64,000 nucleotides of DNA from Roseibacillus persicicus (GCF_014651675.1 NZ_BMXI01000008.1:1-64000), one strand, 5' to 3'; positions 1-9,324 are shown, counted from the stretch's first letter. The notes: generated from the letters alone by a model not told the origin. Numbers and translations: made by a program.

Positions 1-35
1 AAGCGGGTTATTATTCACACAAAAACTACGTTTTC

Positions 36-464
36 GTGACCAGCTTTCCGTCCCTAAAAATCAACGAAATGTGGCTTAATGCAGTGCCATTCTGGACTGA
101 CCCCTTTCACTCGTGCGTCGGCATCGGTGGCGACCCCATCAACGGCACCTCCCACCTCGACATCGTTAAGATGTTCAACGACGACGAAGAGACCGAAGCC
201 ATCATCTTGATTGGCGAGATCGGCGGCGACGCCGAGGTCGAAGCGGGACGTTGGATCAAAGACAACTGCAAAAAGCCCGTCGCGGCCTTCATCGCCGGAG
301 CGACCGCGCCTCCCGGACGCCGCATGGGTCACGCCGGAGCCATCGTTGGTGGCGAAGACGACACCGCGCAAGCCAAGAAGCGCATCCTCGCCGAGTGCGG
401 ACTCGTCGTCGCCGAAACCCCCGCCGACATGGGCCGCTCGCTCATGGAAGCCTGGGGCAAGTAA
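36..464 (+). pseudogene. sucD: 5'-truncated succinyl-CoA ligase alpha subunit
   Basis: From about base 105 the frame encodes the C-terminal half of the succinyl-CoA ligase alpha subunit: the CVGIGGDPINGTS stretch, then TEAIILIGEIGG, the PVAAFIAGATAP block and RMGHAGAI with the histidine that is phosphorylated in the family. The complete enzyme is about 290 residues and carries an N-terminal CoA-binding Rossmann domain; only about 115 family-like residues remain here. The preceding 100 bases are more AT-rich and encode nothing resembling the missing half in any frame, so the homology begins abruptly. The subunit normally works with SucC in the citric acid cycle. This looks like a broken copy, a rearrangement junction or an assembly join. 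Identity of the fragment is secure; its status is not. Confidence 0.75.
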
Positions 465-487
465 GCACCCAACAACCCTTCACACCC

Positions 488-523
488 AAAACGGCGGCCT
501 CGAAAGAAGCCGCCGTTTTTTTT
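488..523 (+). terminator. Intrinsic terminator after the sucD fragment
   Basis: ACGGCGGC at 491-498 pairs with GCCGCCGT at 509-516 across a ten-base loop and runs into eight T residues at 516-523. It lies 24 bases after the stop codon, as expected for a rho-independent terminator on the plus strand. Confidence 0.85.
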
Positions 524-811
524 GGACCAAAGCAACCTCTCACAAGGTCCGGAGCGCGGGTCTTCAGCCCGCTCCACCGATTCGTCAACACAACCTCAAG
601 GCCTTGGTTGACTCTTGAAGTTCTAACCCGTCCAAAAAGTTCCCTAGCGCTACTGAAAATGCAAAAAGCAAGACTCCACAAAAGAACAAGTGCGAAAGGC
701 AGACACGCCTCTCTACTAGCCCTATCCATTGTCGAAATGTTTGGGTGTTTCGCTTGCCCGCTTTTCTGACCCTTCCCTTTGGTCCTGCTCACTGTTCTGT
801 GAACGATCAAA
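524..811. other. Intergenic region without a recognised gene
   Basis: No supported reading frame. At 551-575 there is a GC-rich imperfect hairpin (GGAGCGCGGG, then TCTTCAG or similar loop, then CCCGCTCC) with a two-base bulge, which looks like a dispersed repeat unit rather than a terminator because no T run follows. The rest is downstream sequence of the minus-strand restriction-modification operon. Confidence 0.4.
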
Positions 812-2560
812 CTATCCTTTCTTCAGCCCCTGCAAAGCCGCTCGAATCTTCTCCCCTTCTTTTGCAATGACCTCCAACAGTACTTCCGGCGAACGTTGGT
901 CTTGCTGCGAGACAGCATTGGGGTTAACCGCTTTCAAATCATAGACCGTAAGCTCAATAGCCTCGGCCCGCTTGGATTCCTCTCGCCCTGATTTGACCAA
1001 CTCTTTGTGTTCTTTCGCGAGAGACTCGATTTCTTCCCTCGGAGCCTTAGCCTTCTTGCGAACCTTGATTTTCTCATTGAGCTTTTCGGCTTCTTGACGA
1101 ATTTTTTCGGCCTTTTTGTAAAATGGCAGCGCATCAGCTGTCGCCTTTTTCCGCCTAGCTGCGAAGTCTATCGTCCAGCTCCGCTCGCTCTCGCCCCTCT
1201 TGGGCAAAAGCTCAAAGAACTCCTCAAAGCGCTCCAAAGTGAAGGGAGTGCGCTTCCCCACTTTGACGTCTGACAAGTCGTAGTAATAGATTTTCTCCGT
1301 CGCCTTTCCTTTCTGAAAGAAGAGCAAGTTCGTCTTCACCCCCGCACCGGCACCTGAGAAAGCCCCACCCGGAAGCGACAGGATGCAATAGAGATCACAC
1401 TCGTCTAACAGTTTACGTTTCGTTTTCACGAAAGACTCCTCGTTAGTCCGAAAAAGGAGCCCCTTGTCCAGCACAATTCCACAGCGTCCTTCGGGCGCGA
1501 GGCTATCGATAACATGCTGCAAAAAGAGAACCTGCGTCGCCTTGGTCTTGAAGGCAAAGTTCGCCTGAGCATCGGTGCCCTCCTTACCCCCAAAGGGCGG
1601 ATTGGAAAGAATGACGTCGAACTGAGGCGGCGCATCCGCGAAGAGGCCTTCGTATTGCGCATCACCTGTCAGGGTATTGCCATGCCAAAGCTGAGGAAAG
1701 TCAATGCCATGCAACACTAGGTTGGCGAGGGCGATGGGATAGACCAAGTTCTCCTTCTCACGACCAAAGAAGGTTCGGCTCTTCAGTTGCTCCATATCAC
1801 GAGCATGACTCACCTTCTCATGATTCGGCCCCGTCATGTGCTCGAAGGCCTGCGCCAAAAACCCTCCCGTTCCGCAGCCCGGATCATAGACCGTTTCCCC
1901 AATCTTGGGGTCGATCACCTTAACAGTCGCCCGAACAATCTCGCGGGGGGTAAAGAACTGCCCACCATCGCCCGCCTTATCGCCGAGGTCTGCCAGCAGT
2001 CCCTCGTAAACTTGCGAAAGCGTGAAGACGTGTTGGTCGTCCACTTGGTCAGGATTGATGTCGTCAATCTTATCCAAGACATCTAAAAAGTTACGGTCGG
2101 TATCCACGCGCACCCGTTCCACTCCGGAGAGAATCTCACTGATAATCTTCTGCCGCGAAGTCGCTCCCGACTGATTGCGCAAATCCTTCAAGTGAACGAT
2201 AAGCTCATTGTTGACCCACTGCTTGAACTCGTTGACCTCGCCCTCAGTCAGTTCCTTGCGCTTCCAACCCGCGTCGCCCGCAGTGATATCTTCATTCTCA
2301 TCCGGAGTCGCCGCCCAGTCCTGCCAACGGTAGGGACTCTGCAGGCTCGGGGTAAACTCCAAGCCTAGGACCGCCGCCCGCTTGGCATCCTGTTCTTCCA
2401 AGACATCAAGAATGCGCAGAAAAAGAATCCAGGTCAGCTCGGGGACATAGTTCATCGCTCCCGAACAATTCGAGCGCCGCATGATATCGCAGGCGCCGTA
2501 GATCTTATCGTCGAAGGAAGCGAGGGAGAGCGATTTTGAGGATTTTGAAGATTTTGACAT
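812..2560 (-). CDS. hsdM: Type I restriction-modification DNA methyltransferase subunit HsdM
   Basis: This 582-residue N6-adenine methyltransferase subunit pairs with HsdS to methylate the recognition sequence. An N-terminal helical domain (about 10-190) leads into the catalytic domain. The SAM-binding motif DPGCGTGG is at about 226-233 and the catalytic NPPF at 320-323. The last 120 residues are a lysine- and glutamate-rich coiled coil, usual where HsdM contacts HsdS. The frame could open 11 codons earlier, but MSKSSKSS fits the family start and avoids overlap with the upstream gene, which ends 11 bases before it. No strong Shine-Dalgarno sequence is visible. It is the last gene of the locus, separated from hsdS by an ATPase gene, whereas hsdM and hsdS are normally adjacent. 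Confidence 0.93.
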   Translation of the reverse strand: MSKSSKSSKSLSLASFDDKIYGACDIMRRSNCSGAMNYVPELTWILFLRILDVLEEQDAKRAAVLGLEFTPSLQSPYRWQDWAATPDENEDITAGDAGWKRKELTEGEVNEFKQWVNNELIVHLKDLRNQSGATSRQKIISEILSGVERVRVDTDRNFLDVLDKIDDINPDQVDDQHVFTLSQVYEGLLADLGDKAGDGGQFFTPREIVRATVKVIDPKIGETVYDPGCGTGGFLAQAFEHMTGPNHEKVSHARDMEQLKSRTFFGREKENLVYPIALANLVLHGIDFPQLWHGNTLTGDAQYEGLFADAPPQFDVILSNPPFGGKEGTDAQANFAFKTKATQVLFLQHVIDSLAPEGRCGIVLDKGLLFRTNEESFVKTKRKLLDECDLYCILSLPGGAFSGAGAGVKTNLLFFQKGKATEKIYYYDLSDVKVGKRTPFTLERFEEFFELLPKRGESERSWTIDFAARRKKATADALPFYKKAEKIRQEAEKLNEKIKVRKKAKAPREEIESLAKEHKELVKSGREESKRAEAIELTVYDLKAVNPNAVSQQDQRSPEVLLEVIAKEGEKIRAALQGLKKG

Positions 2561-2571
2561 TGAGAAACAGA

Positions 2572-3996
2572 TTAGAGGGAAAGCCAGTAGCAAGCCAAAG
2601 CGGCTGGAACGGCTAGAATTCGGGAGTTCTTATTAGACCACTCATCCAGAATTCGAAAATCCTCCCAGCGACGAGTAATAACATAACCATGCTCGATACC
2701 ATTTTTTTCAAGAAACTGGCACAGGCCTTTCAGCTTCCCAGGGGTCACGGCTGCATCCTGATACTTCACCTCGAAGGGCACGATGCGAGCTCCCACTTCG
2801 GCTACGAGATCGACTTCCAGCTCTTTCGTTTTTTCCCGCGAATAGCTGAAGGTAGGTTGGTCGGCATAATAGCGAGTGAAGACATGCTTGAAGAATGCGG
2901 TCTCGACTGCGGCCCCCAAGCGCTTGGGTTCCTTCAGCAAGCGACGACCGAGTAACAGAACCGACCCGGGCAAGGCCGCATCGGCCAGATAGACCTTAGT
3001 CTTTCCACGCAAGATATCCTTGCCATAGCCATAGGGCCGCAAGCGGTAAATCAAATGGGTGGACTCGAACAGATCGAGAAACTTGGAGACCGACTCCCGG
3101 GTAATGCCATCCAACTCGCGCGAGATCGCCGCGATATCTAGAATGCCTCCGTCGTGATAGCAGAGATAAAGAAAGATTTTCTCCAATTCAATAATCCGCC
3201 GCACCCCGTAGAGCGCAGTCATATCTCGCTTGAGAACCTTATCGACAATATCCTCCCGCAAGAGCCGCTGACAACGCGTCAGGTCATCGGTGAGCGCGGG
3301 TTCAGGGAAACCACCTCGCAAAAGATACTCATGGAAGTGCGGCACGAGGGCCTGTCCCTGTCGGGTTGCGCGTGCAAAGTCGCCCGCCGACCACTCAAAG
3401 CAATCGATGAGAGAACTCACTACCGGCACAGGATCAAGCTCGACCTGACGAAGGCTCAAATACTCGCCAAAAGAAAGCGTCGGCAGCGGCAGCGTCTCCC
3501 ATCGTCCTACCCCCGATTCAGTGGACCCATCACGCAGAGGGCTCGCTGAACCCGTCAAAGCGATGCGAAGGTGGCTCTTGAAGTCCACCTGATGCTTCAC
3601 CCAGACCTGCCAGTCATCAACATATTGAATTTCGTCGAGAAAGAGCCACTGCGTGTCCCCAGCCTTGGTTGGAAAAAGCTCTGCCCAGGCCGCCAAGGTC
3701 TTTTCCAGCCCTGCGAGCTTGAGGATGGGATGGTCGAAAGTGGCGTAAAGAATCTTGCTCGGCTCCACCTGTTTCTCGCTCACCAGCTGACGAATCAGCT
3801 GCCGAAAGAGAGTCGTCTTCCCGGTCTGGCGCGCTCCGCTGAGCAAGAGAGCCCGCTTGGACGAGCTCATCGCCCAAGCCCGCAGCCGCTTCATCGCGGT
3901 CCGCTCCCAGTCGGGTAAGTCGCCACTGCTCTGCTCTGACCACCAAGGATTGAACTCTTGGAGAACAGCAAAAAGCTCTGATTTAGGAATATCCAC
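2572..3996 (-). CDS. AAA+ ATPase with DUF4143 domain, inside the type I R-M locus
   Basis: This 474-residue protein has the COG1373 layout: an FNPWW element near residue 15, Walker A GARQTGKT at 54-61, Walker B WLFLDE at 117-122, an SGS-type sensor region near 150, a winged-helix region, and a C-terminal DUF4143 domain with nuclease-like elements (EVDLVAE, FEVKYQ). The E-x-D and E-V-K spacing resembles a PD-(D/E)XK fold, but this is inference. The start is GTG; no Shine-Dalgarno site is seen because a palindrome directly abuts the codon. The gene lies between hsdS and hsdM in the same direction, with a 70-base gap from hsdS holding two palindromes, so it probably has its own promoter. Its cellular role is not established; a link to the R-M system rests on position only. 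Confidence 0.85.
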   Translation of the reverse strand: MDIPKSELFAVLQEFNPWWSEQSSGDLPDWERTAMKRLRAWAMSSSKRALLLSGARQTGKTTLFRQLIRQLVSEKQVEPSKILYATFDHPILKLAGLEKTLAAWAELFPTKAGDTQWLFLDEIQYVDDWQVWVKHQVDFKSHLRIALTGSASPLRDGSTESGVGRWETLPLPTLSFGEYLSLRQVELDPVPVVSSLIDCFEWSAGDFARATRQGQALVPHFHEYLLRGGFPEPALTDDLTRCQRLLREDIVDKVLKRDMTALYGVRRIIELEKIFLYLCYHDGGILDIAAISRELDGITRESVSKFLDLFESTHLIYRLRPYGYGKDILRGKTKVYLADAALPGSVLLLGRRLLKEPKRLGAAVETAFFKHVFTRYYADQPTFSYSREKTKELEVDLVAEVGARIVPFEVKYQDAAVTPGKLKGLCQFLEKNGIEHGYVITRRWEDFRILDEWSNKNSRILAVPAALACYWLSL

Positions 3997-4050
3997 GCTT
4001 AATTTCCGAAATTAAGCCTTTTACACTAGGCTTAATCAACTGAATTAAGT
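3997..4050. promoter_or_regulatory. Two matching palindromes upstream of the DUF4143 ATPase
   Basis: Copy A (3997-4017) is GCTTAAT, seven bases, ATTAAGC; its spacer extends the symmetry to a ten-base inverted repeat around base 4007. Copy B (4030-4050) is GCTTAAT, seven bases, ATTAAGT. The centres are 33 bases apart, about three helical turns, so both would face the same side of the DNA. Copy A touches the GTG start codon of the ATPase. The arrangement fits a pair of operator sites for a dimeric repressor, though a role as an RNA structure at the start codon is also possible. Confidence 0.55.
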
Positions 4051-4066
4051 GTATTTCTTTCGATTT

Positions 4067-5251
4067 TTACCCAAAAACGCCCCGGAGGACCGCCGCAGGG
4101 AGGGCTTGGATGGCTTTGAGCTGGGTTTGGGCTGCTTGCAGGGTTTCCCGCTGAGCAGCTAGCTGGTCGTCGAGCTGAGTGACAACGGCTTGTTGGGTAG
4201 CGAGGTCGGGAAGAGCGAGGTGCATGTCCTTCGCAGCCGGCACATAGATTGTTTGATGAATCGCGCCCGATGCTTGGGACTCCAAATAAGATTTCGAGCA
4301 TCGAAAGGCATGAAGCAAAAAATTGGGCAATAGAGAGTCACCGCAAATCCAGTTAAAAAAATGCTGACTGGTTGCCATGTCTCGCCCAAGCAAAGTGGCA
4401 AAGCCAACCACCACATCGCGCGAAAGAACAACCGTATTTTTTGGAAGAATTCGCGCAGAGGAATTTGCAATGCCTAGCTCGTTCGGATGGTCACGAGTAT
4501 CAAGAGCGACCAACCCGTCTAACTTACGAATATCAGGTAGAGCAATCCATGGAATATCACCACCCCACCACTCGGGGTGACGGCGGCTGGGGGTGTGACC
4601 AGATTCGAGCCGGGCGACATCGAGAAGTCGCTGCCATCGCCAACCTTCCGGAAGCGAATCACTCGGATAACCAATGCGAACAGGTGTAGTATCAGGAAAG
4701 GCGGCCCCAAGAAGAGAGCGCTCCAGTGCTTTAGCTGCTTCGACTTGTCGCTCAGCCGCAGCTCGGGCGATTTCAATAGAGGCAAGCTGTTCATCGAGTT
4801 CCGCGGCGATGCGTTTTTGCTCGGCGAGAGGTGGGAGGGGGATTTGAAAATTTCTAAGTTTTTCTCCTGACAAATTCGGAAAGGTAGATCCTGCACCATT
4901 GTTTAAAAAGTCTCGTGCTAAATACTGAGTCGTATGAATCAGAAAGCGCTGGTCTGATATATCAACACGGGCTCGGATAGCTGCCAAACCGCGACCTATA
5001 CAGTAAACAGAGTCAGCAATATTTTGCTTCCCAAGAGTATTCCCCCGCACGCAAAGGAGAATATCTCCACTTTCACAAAGCTTTGTTGGCAAAGTTGTCC
5101 ACTGTGTTGCAACAGGAGAGGTTTGTGTAAACTCCGTGGGACCATTTATCAACGGGGTCCCAACTTCCAAATCGTTGTAACTCGATCCTGGTGGACTATG
5201 ACCCATCTCAATAATCGCTATACTATCTAAAGACACACGGGGATACTTCAT
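4067..5251 (-). CDS. hsdS: Type I restriction-modification specificity subunit HsdS
   Basis: This 394-residue subunit determines the bipartite DNA recognition sequence. It has two target-recognition domains (about 1-150 and 205-345), each followed by a conserved helical region: LPPLAEQKRIAAELDEQ plus a long helix in the middle, and LPDLATQQAVVTQLDDQ plus a helix at the end. The repeat is clear and the length is usual for the family. The ATG overlaps the hsdR stop as ATGA, so the two are translationally coupled. The first recognition domain is noticeably more AT-rich than the conserved helices, typical of recognition domains exchanged by recombination. The gene ends 70 bases before the ATPase. 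Confidence 0.93.
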   Translation of the reverse strand: MKYPRVSLDSIAIIEMGHSPPGSSYNDLEVGTPLINGPTEFTQTSPVATQWTTLPTKLCESGDILLCVRGNTLGKQNIADSVYCIGRGLAAIRARVDISDQRFLIHTTQYLARDFLNNGAGSTFPNLSGEKLRNFQIPLPPLAEQKRIAAELDEQLASIEIARAAAERQVEAAKALERSLLGAAFPDTTPVRIGYPSDSLPEGWRWQRLLDVARLESGHTPSRRHPEWWGGDIPWIALPDIRKLDGLVALDTRDHPNELGIANSSARILPKNTVVLSRDVVVGFATLLGRDMATSQHFFNWICGDSLLPNFLLHAFRCSKSYLESQASGAIHQTIYVPAAKDMHLALPDLATQQAVVTQLDDQLAAQRETLQAAQTQLKAIQALPAAVLRGVFG

Positions 5252-7616
5252 GCTGCAAACAACCTCCGTTTCGCTTCCGCAACCAGCTCTCCGGGATGTT
5301 CTCCCAGCGCGTTAATTCCACCGGCTTGTTTGATGGCGGGGACGTCAAAAATATCTTTCAGCTCCAGACCCTCGGTGCCATTGGCCACGAATTGATGCAC
5401 GATGGCGAGGAGGACTGCTTCCGTGTTTTGACCCAAAGCCGCGAGCCACTCGGCCTCGCGCGCCGCGAAGAGTTCGGCGCGATGTTGACGGGTGAGAGCC
5501 GGGCTTTGGTAGGCGAGGTGCGCCAGCACGTCAAAGAGATCGAAGTCGTCCATCTTTTCCACAATCCGAATCCGCTCGGGGGCCGAGCCTGCTTCCGGCA
5601 ACTGCTCGATAAGTTCGCTGCGGCGCGTGGGTTCGATCCATTGCGCCAGAAAGGAGGCTAAATCAGGAGCTTCCGCCAAGAGCGCTGCCGCCAAGCGGGC
5701 CTTGTAATCCGCCAGCGAGACCGGCATGGCCTGCCCATCCACCTCGGTCAAGATGGAGTGCCCCCCATCGCGAATCTCCACCGAGATGCCGCGCGCTTCC
5801 ACATAGGTTGTGCCACCACCGCCGCCGCTCTCGCCCGTTTCCCCGGAAGGCGGCGGAGAGATGAACCCTTGTCCAAAAAGCCGGGTGGCATTGGTGTAAT
5901 CCCAGACATGGAACATGAGCTTGCCCGAGGCCCGGTCAATCCGTGTCCCCCGCCCCACCATCTGATAGAAGGCGATGGGCGAACGGAGATAGCGCGCAAA
6001 ACAACATTGCGAATGGCCGGGACATCGACCCCGGTAGTAATGAGGTCCACCGTAGTTGCAATAAAGTGATGCGTGCCCGCGCCCTTGAAGTCGGGGAGCT
6101 GGTCATTGCCGCCAGACGCACTGGTGCACTTGAAGGCATAGGGCTCGCGTCGAGCTTGTCCCGTCGTTTTGCACCAGTCCGCGTAGCAATTGTTGAGAGC
6201 CCGCGCGATGGCTCCCGCGTGAGCATCAGAGGTGCAGAAAATAACCGATTTTTGCAGCGGTCCCCCACTGGCGAGCAAGCCTCGAAAGAAATCCTCCGCC
6301 AACTCCTGAACGCGCTCGGGGAGAAGAAGAAACTTCTCAAAGGATTGGGCCCGATAGTCACGCGGCAAGTCAGCGTCATTGATGACGCCGCCTGTGCGAG
6401 CATCGGTGAGAACCTTTCCGCGCAGCTGGCTCCGCCGCAGGCCGGTTTGCTCCTCGGGATCCGGCATGTGCTCCAGGAAGATATCGCGCTTGCGAATATC
6501 GCAGGCCGCTAGGTAGCCATCCTCCATCGCTTGCGAGAGGGAGTATTCATAGACCGGCTCACCGAAGTGCTTGATGTTATCGGCGGCGATTTTCTTCTCC
6601 TGCTCGTCATCGACGTCCTTGGTCTTCTTAGCAAGTTTGATTTCGCGCGGAGTGGCGGTGAGCCCGATTTGGAAGGCGTCGGGATTCCTGTCTAACACCT
6701 CCGACCATTTCCCCCAAGCCGAGCGATGGCACTCGTCGATAATGATGTGAGAAAAGTAGTTTTTGGGATAGTGGGTGGTTAGGAAAGAAGAGTCGTCATC
6801 ATCGTGATCAACCCCAAGAGTTTGATAGGTGGCGATTAAGATGCGGGCATTCTTCTCAGGTCGTCCACTCTTCACCTCCGCAGCATTGCTTCCAAAAACA
6901 GAACGAATCGTTCCTGCCCCTTGTTCGCGCAATTCCTTGCGGTCACAAATGAAGAGGGCTTTCCGCAACACCCCGGCGTCTGCCAAGCGGCGTAAAAGGT
7001 GGGCCGCAAGGAAGGTTTTTCCTGATCCAGTGGCTAACGAAAGAAGAGCCCGATTCGATTCATTGGGCTTTGCCATCCGCTCGAAGACTGCCCGAATCGC
7101 TGCGTCCTGATAGTAACGTCGCTGACTCTCTCCGCTGCCATGATAAGGGGTCAGAAGAGGCCGCGCCGCCGGGTCGGTGAGCTGGAAACCCATTCCAGCC
7201 TCGTAACGTTGCCAAAGCTCCCCCGGAGTCGGGAATCCGGAAAGAGGCCGCGGCTCGGTTTCTTTGCCGGTAAAATGATCGAACTCCACGAAGAGATGAC
7301 CATTGGTCGAAAAGACAAAGGGCACGTGAAGAACCTTCGAGCGAGAATAGCCTTTCGACTGCTCCAACCCATGAGCAGGCAACTTGGCTTCAGCCTTAGC
7401 TTCCACGATAGCCACCGCGACAGGTTGCTCATCCTTCGCCCCAGGCAGACGCAGCGTGTAATCGGTGCGACCTTGGCGTGACTGCACCGGCTTCCCCTCG
7501 ATAATAGCGATGCGACCCGCTGACTCCTCACGCCGAAGATGAGCCTCCGTCCAACCTCGCTCTTTGAGAGCAGGGTCGATGAGTTTGGCTCGGGTATCGG
7601 CTTCGTTGAGAGACAC
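5248..7616 (-). pseudogene. hsdR: Type I restriction endonuclease subunit HsdR, interrupted by one frameshift
   Basis: Restriction and DNA-translocation subunit. The N-terminal nuclease domain has D52 and an E72-A-K74 element; Walker A ATGSGKT lies at 195-201 and DECH at 294-297, followed by helicase motifs (TATPRE, TTGVDVP). After the codons for RNVV the frame is lost: at 5997-6000 the plus strand has four A residues where five would restore VVFARYLRSPIAFYQMVGRGTRID, the expected helicase motif VI region. The remaining 237 codons continue in the next frame to the stop at 5248. Joined, the product would be about 789 residues, normal for this EcoEI-like group. A single missing base in a homopolymer could be a sequencing error, a real inactivation or a phase-variable site. 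Confidence 0.88.
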
Positions 7617-7825
7617 AGTTATTTACGAACAAAGTCTGCCAGAACATACCAAGAGAACAAGTCCCGAGCTACCTCCCTCTCAAATTCACTTTTCTATCGC
7701 AAAATGGGGCTTTCCGATCTTTTCGAAGAATTTAAGAAGGGTTCGGCCCATATTAAGAACACCTAGTAAAAAGACAGTCCACTTTTGGAATAGCCTCGAA
7801 ACTTGAACACGCTAAAAGTAAAGGG

Positions 7826-8107
7826 ATGAATCCTTTAAGAATCAGGCTGCACATTTTCCTTCATCGCCCCTTTCTTATCTCACTATCTGTAATCGCGGCG
7901 TCCGGATATTTTGCAATTGTATCTATAGGTAATCACAATATCACTTCGTTGAAGTTCGAGGGCCCCCTTAAGCCGCTTGTAGAGCCAATTTCAGACTATT
8001 TTAGCAAGAGATATCACAAAGCTGCGTTGGGCTTTGCAGCAGCTGTGTTCTCTGCAGGCTGGCTTTACGCGGGAAACCACGCTCGAAAGCTTAATCGTAT
8101 AGGCTAG
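7826..8107 (+). CDS. Small hypothetical membrane protein
   Basis: The 93-residue product has a hydrophobic segment at about 15-35 (FLISLSVIAASGYFAIVSI) and a second at about 68-82 (GFAAAVFSAGWLYAGN), with a basic C-terminal tail, so it may be a two-helix inner-membrane protein. No family was recognised. The purine-rich AAAGGG lies only one base before the ATG, too close to be a convincing ribosome binding site. The gene is isolated between the R-M locus, which diverges from it, and a convergent cyanophycinase-like gene. It may be spurious. Confidence 0.4.
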   Translation: MNPLRIRLHIFLHRPFLISLSVIAASGYFAIVSIGNHNITSLKFEGPLKPLVEPISDYFSKRYHKAALGFAAAVFSAGWLYAGNHARKLNRIG

Positions 8108-8391
8108 GGATGAAGGCACGGTAGTCTTCCCTATGGAGGACAAAGTGTCCGAGTCGAGTTTTGGACTCGCTCTGGGGAGCGTTTTGGTCTCGTCATAGAG
8201 AATACGCGACCAGAAATCGGCTCTTATTATCTAAAACGGCCTTTTTGAATAATAAGGAGAGCTGGGGAATGGTTTTATTATCCGTTTGGAGAATAAGGCC
8301 GTGAACTGTTCATACTTCTGGAGATTTTCCTCCGCCCCCACTCTCCACACCTTTTGGAATGCGATGGGGAGTGTCTTTCCCCTATTCCCCA
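8108..8391. other. Intergenic region with inverted repeats
   Basis: No gene seen. CTTATTAT at 8223-8230 pairs with ATAATAAG at 8249-8256, and ACGGCCTT near 8236 with AAGGCCGT near 8305. These nested repeats could fold, but no T run follows, so I do not call a terminator. Confidence 0.3.
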
Positions 8392-9324
8392 TCACTCCTC
8401 AATAACCTTGCGAAGCTTCAGGTCATAGGTGGTGCCGGGCTGGAGGGTTTGGTAGGTCCAGGAGTCTTTGTCGTCCTCCCACTTCTGGGGGTCAAAGAGA
8501 TAGACCTGCCCCTTGCCGGTGACGCGAAACTGGTTCCGGGTGACGGTGATGGCGGTGCCTTGATCGATCCCGATTCCTAACAATTCAAGAGGTTCGAGGT
8601 CCTTGTCCTGCAGTTGGGATTTTTTCGCGCGAAACAACTCCAACAAATCCTCTTCCCTCCCCCGCTCCTCCACGTGGACATCGAAGGCGGCGTTTTTGAC
8701 AAAGGCTAAACCCTCCTGATGCTTCTGGTCGCCCAGGATTTGGCGTCTGGTGTAGTCGCCCCGGGTCATGAATGAGGACTGCACTTGGGCCCCGGCCGAG
8801 GCGCCGGCAATCACTCCCCCACGATCCAGCAACCTCTGCATAGCGGCAAGGGTTTCGGTCCCCAAGAAGGCATCTGTTAGAAAACACTGATTCCCCCCAG
8901 TGATGTAAACGGCATCGGCGTTGTCGAGTTGTTGATAGAAGGCGGGAGTGTTGGCTTCCTCTTGGGACAAGGTGTAGAGCTCGGTGACCTCCTTCAGCCG
9001 GAAGATTTTCTTAAGGCCACTCACGGTGCGATAGGGAATGCCTTTCTGGAAGTCGGCCTTCCTTCTTTCCCCTTGAGGAGTGGTGATGACCCGAATCACC
9101 GGCTGTTCATCGCCGGAAGCCTTTTTGGCCAGCGCCACAAACTCCTGATAGTTCACGTTTCCTCCCCCATGAATGAGAAGCACGCCTTTTTCCGGCCCCG
9201 TGGTTTCTCCCTGCAGCAGGCCCGCGAAGCCGAGTAAGATGGCCCCGAGACAGGCGAGGCGAATCAGTCCGTGGATCCTGGTAGGAGTTTGTTCTTTCGA
9301 GAAAGTTTGAGAGAGGGCGGTCAT
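8392..9324 (-). CDS. Cyanophycinase-like S51 family serine peptidase, exported
   Basis: The 310-residue protein matches the cyanophycinase branch of peptidase family S51. It shows the nucleophile motif GASAGA with Ser176, the ITGGNQ element at 141-146, and the GVLLIHGGG strand-loop near residue 48. Cyanophycinases cleave the storage polymer cyanophycin to beta-Asp-Arg dipeptides, but many S51 proteins have other or unknown substrates and no cyanophycin synthetase gene is in the window. Residues 19-39 form a hydrophobic segment (LIRLACLGAILLGFAGLLQG) ending near a likely signal-peptidase site, so the enzyme is probably exported. It stands alone on the minus strand. Confidence 0.82.
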   Translation of the reverse strand: MTALSQTFSKEQTPTRIHGLIRLACLGAILLGFAGLLQGETTGPEKGVLLIHGGGNVNYQEFVALAKKASGDEQPVIRVITTPQGERRKADFQKGIPYRTVSGLKKIFRLKEVTELYTLSQEEANTPAFYQQLDNADAVYITGGNQCFLTDAFLGTETLAAMQRLLDRGGVIAGASAGAQVQSSFMTRGDYTRRQILGDQKHQEGLAFVKNAAFDVHVEERGREEDLLELFRAKKSQLQDKDLEPLELLGIGIDQGTAITVTRNQFRVTGKGQVYLFDPQKWEDDKDSWTYQTLQPGTTYDLKLRKVIEE

